Shown: piece after piece, positions 35,719 through 47,500 of the stretch | How positions within the stretch are numbered: the stretch's first letter is position 1 | Layout of the letters: every line of letters begins with the position of its first letter | Source: Panax quinquefolius | Lineage: Eukaryota > Streptophyta > Magnoliopsida > Apiales > Araliaceae | Assembly (NCBI GenBank): GCA_020205615.1 | Contig: CM035168.1 | Location: 8,560,237 to 8,624,236, forward strand | DNA length: 64,000 nt | Reading direction: 5' to 3' | Program-made: the position numbers and the translations under genes | The notes under the pieces: model-generated | What the model was told of the DNA's origin: nothing | Seen by the model: only the letters and a program-made list of their open reading frames with translations | Databases searched by the model: none

Positions 35719-35721
<3 letters not shown>
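35610..35721. other. Spacer between solo LTR B and the TA microsatellite
   Basis: Short AT-rich DNA with weak inverted repeats. No feature is firm. Confidence 0.35.

Positions 35722-35770
<49 letters not shown>
35722..35770. repeat. TA microsatellite, left border of the foldback
   Basis: About 24 uninterrupted AT/TA units. A second TA tract borders the other end of the foldback. Confidence 0.95.
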
Positions 35771-35773
<3 letters not shown>

Positions 35774-36927
35774 TATCCATAGTAAATCATTCTTATGGGT
35801 CTTATCTGCACACCCTTTTTTGGATAGTTGATAAACTTATTGGAAGGGTTTGAGATTGAAACATAAATATACCCAATTAAATAACAACTTGTTCCGCTTT
35901 TATTTTAATATGAGGACCCCACCATAGTCAACATGTTGTCGGTTTGTTTAACTAAAATGAATTTTTAATATTAAATAATACTGTAGAGTGCGACATGCAT
36001 TTACATGTATAAAAAAAAAAATAAATAATATAATGGTTGAGCCTCTTCCTAAAAAAAAAAAAAAAAAAATCTAAACTCACACTAACAAATATTTGTTATA
36101 ATAACAAATATTTTATTATAAAATATTTATATAATAATAACAAATATTTTTATATTTTATAAAATATAAAATAGGATATAAAAATATTTATATTCTTTAT
36201 TTGTTATTATAAAATATTTGTTTTTATAAAATATTTTATATTCTTTATTTGTTATTATAAAAATATTTGTTATTATAAAATATTTGTTTTTTATAACAAT
36301 ATTTGTTATTTTATAATAACAAATATTTTTATAATAACAAATAAAGAATATAAAATATTTTATAAAAACAAATATTTTATAAAAACAAATATTTTATAAT
36401 AACAAATAAAGAATATAAAATATTTTTATATCCTATTTTATATTTTATAAAATATAAAATATTTGTTATTATAAAAATATTTGTTTTATAAAATATGATA
36501 CATATATTTGTTATTATAAAATATTTTATAATAAAATATTTGTTATTATAACAAATATTTGTTAGTGTGAGTTTAGATTTTTTTTTTTTTTGCTTTAAAA
36601 AGGCTCAACCTATTTGTATTTTTTTTTTTTTTTTGTTTTGTAGGAAGAGGCTCTTACGGTTTGAATTTTTTTTTTTTTTTTTTTACAATAAGTTTGCATG
36701 TCGTACTTTATCAGATATTATTAATATTAAAAATTCGCTTTTAGTTAAACAAACTAACAACATATTGACTATGGTGGGGTCCTCATATTAAAATAAAAGC
36801 CAAAAGTCTGTAGTTGTTACTACCAAGATATTTATGTTTCAATCTCACCTTCCAATAAGTTTATCAACTGGCCTAAAAGGGGTGTTCGACATATACACTC
36901 CATAAAGAACCTGTCATATGAAAAACT

Positions 36928-36929
<2 letters not shown>
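35771..36929. mobile_element. 1.16-kb foldback element inserted in a TA microsatellite
   Basis: The two halves are inverted repeats around about 36,330. GTTGATAAACTTATTGGAAG (35828 on) pairs with CTTCCAATAAGTTTATCAAC (right arm), ATATGAGGACCCCACCATAG pairs with CTATGGTGGGGTCCTCATAT, and CTAAACTCACACTAACAAAT (36071 on) pairs with ATTTGTTAGTGTGAGTTTAG. The centre (36080-36560) is made only of ATTTGTTATTATAAAATAT-type words in both orientations. No transposase is present. The TA tracts on both sides suggest microsatellite-targeted insertion, as described for the rice Micron elements. RNA from either strand would form a hairpin of more than 500 bp. Confidence 0.75.

Positions 36930-36992
<63 letters not shown>
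36930..36992. repeat. TA microsatellite, right border of the foldback
   Basis: About 31 TA units, uninterrupted. Confidence 0.95.
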
Positions 36993-36993
<1 letters not shown>

Positions 36994-38386
36994 TATTATT
37001 CGTGTAGTACCCTATTATGTTAATGAATCATCATAGGCACTTTTGTGTCTCCCATTTGCGAGAGCACATCATCTGACATGTGTCAAAATTTAAGTGAAGG
37101 GAAATAGATTTTGAAGACAGAGAATCTGCTCTCCCCATTTGCTGAATTAATTTTGTGCCAAAAGTAAAATATTTCAAGCTTCCTATCAAAAATGAATTTG
37201 GATCCCCCTTCAGTATACCTTCCATACAATATACCATATTTTCATTATTATAAATAGTATAATTGAAATAAAAACTTTTTTATCATTTGATAAACATGAA
37301 TTTCTTATCAAAACAAAGATTCTTTTGACTTTTTAACGGTGAAAATATTATTTATGATTCTAATTTTTTTGTACGATTGATCATCTTAATATCATTAACT
37401 ATCTATTGACACATTTTAATTATTACTAATAAAATTATTAGAATAAAATAATTAATGTATTAGATAGAATTTGAAGAAATGTAAAATGGAGGGGAGCCAA
37501 ATCCGTCAAAAATGCTGAAATTTAAAAGTCTAACCGATTTGAAACAAGGCACCTATACTTTTAATTGTGGAATAGAAAAGCAAAGTAACCTTGCATCACT
37601 CCAGTATTGTACCCAAATCTATGCCCAAAAACATCCCTTGTTGATTTCGGCATGCTTATGAGTATTTATTTTTTGTGAGAGTGCGTCACATAATAACAAC
37701 TGAAAAAACAATAATTTTGACCATTTTTCTCATCCTTTACAGCTCTGGCCTCTGTTTTTTGGCACACATATCAACATTTTGGCATCTGTTTATTGTCCAA
37801 GATTTGAATTTTGAAGGTAAGATAAGAGGAGGACATGGATGGCAATGGCAGTGCGGCACGAATGGGTTTTCTGCAGCTAATTTGAACACTGCCTGCACTT
37901 CACAGAAAACATTAATATCCATATAAAAGATTAAAAGGCCGAGCATTGTTTTTGTTATAGTCAAAGTTTTTCTAATAAGGTTTACATTTGACATTGTTAA
38001 GTAACTAACTCAACTAAAAAACTGTTAAAAACAGGCATCAACAATGTAAGGAACATAAACAACAATGGTATAAAAACCAAGGACTTCAAAATTGAACCAT
38101 AAATTCCAACTTTGCATGGAGAGAAAGAAAAGACTTGTATGAATCCTCCTCGACAGGAGCAATTGCTCCAAACAACAGAGTAATTACAGTTGCTCGTTTC
38201 GCTTTAGCTTTGAAGGTAGAGGAAGTAAAAACCAGCAGCATTGAGAAGGGTCAGGAACTGGGAATTCGGTTCTAACCATGGCGAGTAATTATGTCAAAAA
38301 ATAATTGAACAGAGGCTATGTATTGCTTTGGCGAAGACTGAATTGTATAACAATACACCAGTTAATCGTCTTCCTCTGAGATTAAC
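36993..38386. other. Intergenic region and probable 3' UTR of the transporter
   Basis: It lies downstream of the transporter stop codon. Mixed-composition DNA at 37,020-37,240 and 37,670-38,000 contains short frames with no recognisable domain. The 3' UTR should run leftward from 38386, but no single poly(A) signal could be chosen. Confidence 0.4.
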
Positions 38387-38516
38387 TTATATCTCCTTGT
38401 TATTGAAAATGCTGTAAATGTCACTGGAGATGGCCACAGTGCTTGAAGATACAGCCAACAACATCATTACCCATGGGATTAGCTTATCTTTCTTTGTCCC
38501 AGTTCCATGGGTGTTC
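38387..38516 (-). CDS. AVT6: AVT6 exon 5 (last)
   Basis: The acceptor TTGTGCAG|GAACAC completes Arg. It codes the TKKDKLIPWVMMLLAVSSST membrane segment and a short tail ending FNNKEI, then TAA at 38387-38389. Intron 4 (38517-38846) is short. Confidence 0.9.
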
Positions 38517-41500
38517 CTGCACAATGAAAACACAGAAAACCAACTAAATCAATATTAATCTGGGATTTTTTGTTACTTTTAACAGAGACTATATCAAATT
38601 ACCAAACTAACTGGTAAGTAACCAATAAGAAAACCAATTTGACTTGTCCTCGTCTAAAATATCTTGATTCAGTCATATGAATCCTTTTCGCCAATCTAGT
38701 TTTGCAGTTGATACTACTAACTGATTAGACAAGGACCCCAAAAATTAGTAACCTTAAAACACTTGAATAACATGCCAACTATGTTCTCAAGTGTTGTCTT
38801 CTGTTGTAACATTGAAGATTGTGAGGGGTTATTTACTTTTACTCACCTAAGAGCAATGGCAGCTGGAAAAATATAACCAACCGCTACTGTAGCTGTGGCA
38901 CCAGTAAACTGGAAGGCATCCCAGATTCTCGGCACAAAATTTGCTCCCAGAAAAATGAAGCCCATGAGACCTGTTGTCACTGAGAAGAATCTTCGGTTGT
39001 CAAAGGCAATAGGAACGGCGTAGGGGAAGATAAGACCATCAAGGTTGAGGCGAAGTGAAAAAAAGACAATAGGAAATACAAGCATCAGGTGGATGCCGTA
39101 GCTCATTCTCACTAAATCGTTAAGCAATGAGCTGTAAGGAATCCCAAGATCCCCATCGAAATTTGCAAGTATATCATCCAGTATTTGATCCCCAAAGAGG
39201 AGAAATCCAAAGAAGCTAGTTGCAATATAAACAGAGGAACAAAAAGTAATCGATGTCCTGACTATGGACTTCATCTGCATGGGGTCTTTTAGTTCATTCT
39301 CAATGGGGTGAACTGCAAATGGGATTAGTACAAGTCAAGTAAATTACCAAAATTAATTAAATATTAAAGAAATTAAAAAGCACAAGAAGAAGGATATATG
39401 AGTAAAGTAAGCATCATCATACTATCCAATTCTTTGAGAGTAAATTTACAAAGAGACAACAAAACCATATGGAAGGCACCATTTTTGCAGCAATAAAAGA
39501 GCAATGACCAATCACCAAAAACATTTGTAGTCCCTCCAAATAAGGCTAACAATTAAATTGATAAGTTAGTGTTGGTAATGGGGTATTAAGTTGCAATAGC
39601 AATCCATTCTCTAGCAGATCAAAAGAAATTGGCTACAAGTTTAAGTCTCCAACCAAAACTGTATCTTTTTGGAGGAAACACACGGCACAGAGGAAGAAAG
39701 CTATTTTCGGCCGAAACAATTTCCTCCTGAAATTGACATCAAATTTAGTTTTTATTTTGTATTTAAGTTTTACTAATTTAACAATCAAATGCAAAGGAAT
39801 GTCTCTGCATTAACCAATTGGACTGTAGGCTTTACTCAATGTCTTCTCTCCAAATAATTCCAAATAAAACATGTGGATTGTAAGACCCCGAAATTTTTTT
39901 AAATAAAAAGGAATTTCCTTTATTTATTATTTTGAAATAGTAAGGGTTGATTTGATTAATGTGGATAGTTAAGGGTTAAATACGTAAATATTTCAAAATA
40001 AGCAAGTGGTTATAAAATATTCATTTTTGTCGGGGAATATTCGTTTGGTCGTGGAATATTCGTACTGTCGGGGAATATTCGTTTGGTCGTGGAATATTCG
40101 TACTGTCGGGGAATATTCGTACGACGGCGCAGCCATGTGTGGGCCCCATAACGGAAAGCGATTGGATGAGGAAAACGACAAAGTTTGGGTGGTTATAAAT
40201 AACGGCGTAGTTGTTACCGTTAAGACTGTTGGAATACCCGGTGGTTAAAATCTGATGTCTGGCGTGGTTGCAAGATAGCACTACGGTATTGCATGATGAT
40301 TGTTGAATTATTGATCCTTACGTGAAGAAGGCACTACTCAATAATTTTCACGAGTGAATTCTTGTTTCAATATTTTATTTTATTGATTCAATAATTGTTG
40401 CGTTGATATTTTATATTATTATTGTTTCAATAATTGTCAACGCACTGATATTTCCCATTATCGGATCAATAATTCATATTATTTGAATAATATTATTAGA
40501 TAACATTATTGGCAATGTCTAGAAAGTTACGTACAAGGAGAGGTTTGGTCACCTAATTGCGGCATGAAGGAGAGATCCTTATTGAAAGCCCCTCTTTCTG
40601 AACTACCGCTTTGGTTGTCGTAATTGTGATTACATAATATTATTTGTGAATAATTAATTATTGATTCATATGATAAAGAAATATTTATTTTATGTGGATA
40701 TAAATGATGGATTTATTTATGTGGTTATAAATGAAGAAATTATTGTTGAGGTGTTTTATCGGATTTTATCGGATTGGAGGTATTAAAAATCAAATCGGGG
40801 TTTTTGAGATATATTATGGGGTTATAATTTTAATCCGACTGGATTGTGGTAATTTTTGGGTATGTTATACATACATAAAGTTGAGTATATGTCCACAAAT
40901 TTTGAACCGTTAAAAATTCACGAATGATTTGTTATGAATTTTAAGAGGTGTCTCGATTCGGAAATTAGGTTTATAATTGATTTTGGTGGAAAATTCTAGA
41001 ATTGAGTGGGCCCCACTTGTGGTTGGTGAAGAAATGTCTTTGAATTTTATTTCAAATGTGGTGGGTGGCATAGTAGCGGTAAAGCCATCAGTAGCAGGTC
41101 AAGTCCGCTTGGCGGGGCTAACATTTTCCTATAAATAGAGGGCTAAGTTAGAATTGAAAATCACACCGAAACAAAGTTTTCTCTTTCTCTCTCTATTATT
41201 GAGCGTATTTTGTGAGTATTTAGATACTTTGAGAGTTCTTTATTGATCTAAGTTTCATTCGACAAAGATCACTTGAGCCTTTCCTTCCGAAATCTTGAAT
41301 CTTTGAGGTAAGAGATATTATTTTTTCGTAATGATATTATTTCTTGAATATCATTATCTTTGAAATGTTGATCTGAAGTTTTATCAAATTTGGAACTTTT
41401 TCATGCTCGGGTTACTATTCATGAGTTACTATTCACGAGTTACTATTCACGAGTACTATTCAGTATGAAGCGTGAAAATGTTTTTTATGGAATTTCTATC

Positions 41501-44500
41501 TTTTGGTGTCTGAGTTCTTATTCACGTATACGGCACTATTCACGATACTCTGACACTATTCATTGAAAAATAAAATTTCTTCTTTTCGTCTGTAAATATC
41601 TATTCGGATACTAGCTTTGATTGTATCCATGTTTTGATCATTCTTGAATTTTACACCACTATGATTATTTTGAGGTATTTTTGGGCGTGGATAAAATAAA
41701 AGTACTAATCCTTAATCCTTAATCCTTGTCATTTTGTTTCACTTTGGATTCGTTCTTTAAAAATATTTTTCATCATCCTCGATCTTAAATGATGATATTA
41801 TTGAATATCTTTGGCTGTAGTGCAAAAATGAATGATTTCTGAAGAATATCTTTGGCACATGGTCTGAAGATGAGCAGTGTTTAAATGAACATGACCAATC
41901 GATGAATATCTTTGGCCTCAGTAGTGCAAAGATGAGCAGTGTTGAGATGAACACGACCGATCGTGATGAATATCTTTGGCTTCAGTAGTCAAAGATGAAT
42001 GTTTGATTTGAGATGAATATTGATTGATGTTACGGAGATAAAATATTGATGATGGATTTATTAAATTCATAGATTATAGTAGATTTCATTCTCTACGTAA
42101 CTCTTCTATGAATTATTATTTCACCGCGAATATTGATCTGAAACTTGTTTATACATTATATTCTATCGATTTTTCCTCATTGGAGACTAACGATAATTTG
42201 TTGTATATTATCTTAGTCATAATATTCTTTACCGCTAGTTGAGCTCACCCTTTTCCTTGTTGTTCCATTTTTCTTCTCGGGAGCGCGAGAATGTAGCGAG
42301 TACTAGTCGGGGTATGGAATGAAAGTTCTGAGAGAGTTGTTTAGTAGTCCTCACCATTTTTGTAAAATAATGTATCAATAATTATGATGGGGATTTATTT
42401 GCGTGTGGATATTATGCAGATGGCAATATCTCGATTTAAACTCACAAGATATATATTGTCGTATTTCACACGACATTTTCAGACATTGAAGTTGTAGTTT
42501 TGCTTCTTGTACCATATTTGGCGACTCGGAATGGGTGATGTGTATACCTATTTTGGGGGCGTCACGGTTAATATCGAGCTTAGGGATATGATCTCCATGG
42601 AGATCGGGGAATAGAACTAGGAGGGAGAGCGAGTAAATCCTTTGCTAGTGTGTCCTACCCAAGCTTATTTGTTAGTTAGTCAAGATATAGGGATATTATG
42701 TGATATATTGATTTCCTTAATTAACCCTTGTTTTATGCGATGTTTTCGAGAATGTCGATTGAGAATATTAACAGTGGAGTAAATGAGACCGTGGAGATGC
42801 TGTACTTACCAACGAGGAGAACGTCAACAGTGGCAATGTTCCTCCCGTGAACAACACCGTTGAAGCGTATTGATGAGCGAGGGATGTTTAGAAGTTTTTT
42901 GCAAAATCGAGATTTAGGAGACTCGTGTTCAAAATATAGGAGGAAATGATAGCAATTCACGGTGGTCACAACCAAGCGATTCAAAGAGTTGGGACCACGA
43001 ATTTAAGGAAAGCCGATCCGATCATGCGGCGAAACATGGGTCAAACAAATTACCAAGATATTCGATGTCTTGGGATGCGGACGGAGGAAACGAAGGTTCC
43101 ATTCGCTACTTTATGTTCCAAATGGCGAAGCGGATCTCTTTGGTGGGAGTCATGAAGCGTACCCATCCAAATTACATCGGCGTATGTCGTGGAGATGTTT
43201 GAAAATGATTCAATGACAAGTACTTCCCGAAAAAGTATTCGTATATGAAGGAAGTGGAGTTTATTAGACTAGAAGCGAGAATAACGTGGCGGTGTCCCAA
43301 AGACGAGGCGAAGTTCGCGGAGTTGTCGAGTTTGCACCTCATTTGGTGGAGAATGAGGAACGATGACGCGGATGTTTACGAGAGGTTTGAAACCCAGATA
43401 CGCCAAGATCTCATTTCTCATAAATTTTCTCTCTATTCGGATGTTGTCAATGGGGCTCGGTTGTTAGAAAGAGAGATAACGAGTACGTTCAACCGAGGGA
43501 CCATAACCGAGGATCATCTAAAGATAGCGATCATCGAATAACGATAACCAAATGGAGAAAGAAGAATACTGAATGAAAGGCGGTAACCACTCGGTGGTAA
43601 TCGTGGTCGTGAAAATAGAAAGCGAGCGAGTCGGAGAGATTTTAAAAGAGGAGATTCAACAACGACCATGGGAAGACGTCGGTCTTAAGAAGAATCGGTT
43701 TTAAGGGAGAGAACGACCACCGGTCAGTATGTTACAAATGCGGAAAGAGGGACATATCATTGGCGCCTGCCAACAGGTTTAAGGTATGCTATAATTGTGG
43801 AAAAGAAGGACATATCGCTTTCGAGATTATGCGATATCGAAACCCAGTCCAAATGAGAATGGTGACTCAAAAGGATGTCCCGAAAAAGTCAAAGTCAACG
43901 GTTCTTGGAAGAGCGTTTATCGTGGCCGAATTAAAATCGAGGAACCCGAACGAAGTTAGCACTTTTGGTTAGTTAATTATAAATTCTTGCGAAGTTTATA
44001 CCTTATTGAATCTGGGATTACCCACTCTTTTATCTCTCTTGCTTTACGCTCAACGTTGGAACTTGACTACGGAGAAATTAAACTTTGACCTATCTTTGGA
44101 GACTCCATTAGGAGAAACTTTTATTACATCCGTTGTTTAAAAATCTTGCTTGATTCAGTTGGCACTATCACATTACCAGTAACCTTATTTACATATAGAG
44201 ATATTTGCTTTTGATGTGATTTTAAGGTTAACTACTCATTACGCCAAAATTGATTGTTTTCGTAAGGTTGTTAGTTTTCATATTCCTAAGCAACACGTTA
44301 TTCAATTCAAGCAATCAAACCATCAGAGTCAAACATTTTCATGAAGTCGTTCGTTTATTACGGATGTCGAGTTTTCTTAGTCCATGTTATGGATTTGAAT
44401 AAAGACACGTCGATTTGAATAATATTTACATTGTTATTGATTTTTCCCGACGTATTTCTGAAGAATTTCTTGGTTTACTCCCAAAACCCGATATTAAATA

Positions 44501-47500
44501 TTGTATCGACTTTGAACCCGTCTGAAAAACTTCATTTCTAAAATCTCATATCGAATGGCTCTTATTGAACTTGAGGAGTTAAAAATTCAACTATAGAATT
44601 TGGTACACCGAGCCTTTATCTTGTGACTTCCTTTGTGGAATTCACTAAGCCGAGACTCTCTGTAGGGGACGTCATATTCTTGCGATAAATAAACCGATAG
44701 GTGTCATTGTGACGTCTTTATCCAAGATTGGGATATGAGTCACGGTTGAGAGCAACCTAAGTCGATGTCGAAATACGTAGCTTTCAGAAGCTTAGTTGGT
44801 TATTATCGGAGATTCGTGGAAGGATTTTCTTGAATCGCTATTCCGTTAACTTAGTGACTCGAAAAGATACAAAATTAGTATGGAGCGAGGAATGCGAGAA
44901 GATTTTCCAAGAGCTCAAGAGGCGACTCATTTCGGCACATATTCTAACCATACCATCCTGGAAAGCGAGCGTGGTAGGCGGCGTGTTGAGTAGAAGATCG
45001 TATATAATCTGAAAATGCGATATTATCAAAGACTAATTTCAGTATAATTTACAAATAATAGAGATGGAGATGAAAACTCTAGGTACCCACGTGATGATAT
45101 CTGAGTATAATCGACTTTAATCGATAAAGTTAAAGTCGCTCGAAGCCACCAATCTTGAGTGATGCGTATGAAGAAGAAAGTCTGAAAGAGCTATTCCTAA
45201 GCGAGAATTGATGAAGAAGGAATACTTGAGTCCACTCTGAGACTTTGTGTTCCTAACGACTCTGATTTGAAGTACAAGATTATGATGGAGGCACACACAT
45301 ACGCCATTTGCAATCCATCCTGGAAGTACTAAAATGTATCGTGATCTTGACATACATTTTGGTGGAACAATATGAAGAGAGAGATTGCAAAGTTTATCTC
45401 GATGTGTTTAACTTGCCAACGTGTAAAGCGGAGCATCTTGTACCTTAGGGTCCGTTCTAACCACTTGAGATTCCTGGAATGGAAGTGGGAACACATTCTT
45501 ATGGATTTCAAGATTCACGTCTTCCTACGGTTTCTCAAGGCATTAATGTTATTTGGGTTATTGTTGATAGATTAACCAAGTCTCGCTCATTTTTTTGCCG
45601 ATCTGGAGACTTATTCACTTGAACGTCTTGCTAGTATGTGCGTAAATGAGATTGTGAGGTCAGTACGGCATGCCTGTATCCATAGTTTGGGATAGTGACC
45701 CAAGATTCACTTCCGTGATTTTGGGTTAGTTTGTAAAAGCTATGGCACGAATTTACGATTCTGGTTTGGCATACCATCCTCAAACGGATGGGCAATCGAA
45801 AGGACTACTCAAACTCTTGAAGATATATTAAAACTCGTGTCCTAGATTTCAAAGGAAGTTGGGATAAGTACTTGCCATTGGTGGAATTCTCATACAACAA
45901 TAGTTATTAAACAAATATAAAATGGTTCCATTCGAAGCATTATATGGATGAAAATGTCGTTCTCCGATATGTTGGGATGAGGTGGGTGAAGCAACATTGT
46001 TTGGGACCCGAGTTAAATGCGTATGACTCACCGAAAAGATCCAAATGATTCGACAACGTATACAAAGCGGCACAAGATCGACAAAAGAGTTATGCGGATC
46101 TTCATCCGAAAGGGCGTGGAATTTAGTGTAGGGGATCATGTATTATCATGAGTTGCTCCACGGAAGGGAGTTACAAGATTTGGGAAGAGAGGAAAGCTCG
46201 ATCCACGATTTATTGGTCCATTTCAAATTCTTGACCGGAGTAGGAAATGTAGCTTTATGACTTACGTTACCTCCAAGTATGTCTACGTGTTCATAATGTG
46301 TTTTCACATATATCGGTATTTCGTAAATATGTGAAAGACCCGAACCACGTTATAGAAAGTTAGAACCGGACGAGATAGCCAAGACTTAACGAGCATAAGG
46401 AGGTACTGTCAAGATTTTGGATAGGAAGGAGCGTCCCTACGCCAGTGAAAGGTCATACCACAAGTTAAAGTTTTGTGGAGGAATCATGCTATAGAGGAAA
46501 TGACCTGGGAATTGGAAACGGAAATGAAAGCGAGGTATCCTCACCATTTCGAAACACCAGGTACGTACGTCAATTTCGAGGACGAAATTTCATAAGGAGG
46601 GGAGGTTGTAAGACCCCGAAATTTTTTTAAATAAAAAGGAATTTCCTTTATTTATTATTTTGAAATAGTAAGGGTTGATTTGATTAATGTGGATAGTTAA
46701 GGGTTAAATACGCAAATATTTCAAAATAAGCAAGTGGTTATAAAATATTCATTTTTGTCGGGGAATATTCGTTTGGTCGTGGAATATTAAATGCTTGTCG
46801 GGAATATTCGTTTGGTCGTGGAATATTAAATCTTGTCGGAATATTCGCATGCGACGGTAGCCCACCGTGTGTGCCCCATAACTGAAGCGATTGGATGAGG
46901 AAAAGCGACAAAGTTTGGGTGGTTATAAATAACGGCGTAGTTATTACAGTTTAACCGGCTGAATAATACCCGGTGGTTAAAATACGATGTCTGGCGTGGT
47001 TGCACAAAGATGGCACCCTGTGTATTGCATGATTGATTGTTGAATTATTGATCCTTACGTAGAAGGCCACTACTCAATAATTTTCACGGTAGTTCTTGCT
47101 CAATATTTTATTTTATTGATTCAATAATTGTTGCGTTGATATTTTATATTATTATTGTTTCAATAATTGTCACCGCACAAGATTTTCCCATTATCGGATC
47201 AATAATTCATATTATTTGAATAATATTATTAGATAACATTATTGGCGATGTCTAGAAAGTTACGCCAAGGAGAGGTTTGGTCACCTAATTATTGCGGCAA
47301 TGAGAGAGATCCTTATTGAAAGCCCCTCTTTCCTCGGGAACTACTGGTTGTCGTAATTGTGATTACTCATAATATTATTTGTGAATAATTAATTATTGAT
47401 TCATATGATAAAGAAATATTTATTTTATGTGGATATAAATGATGGATTTATTTATGTGGTTATAAATGAAGAAATTATTGTTGAGGTGTTTTATCAGTAT

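Noticed and set aside
37031..37237. 68-codon minus-strand frame
   Set aside because: Composition is gene-like but there is no known motif, and nothing around it completes a gene.
37675..37994. Overlapping 83- and 85-codon frames beyond the AVT6 3' end
   Set aside because: No recognisable domain, both strands open, no splice or context support. Left as intergenic.
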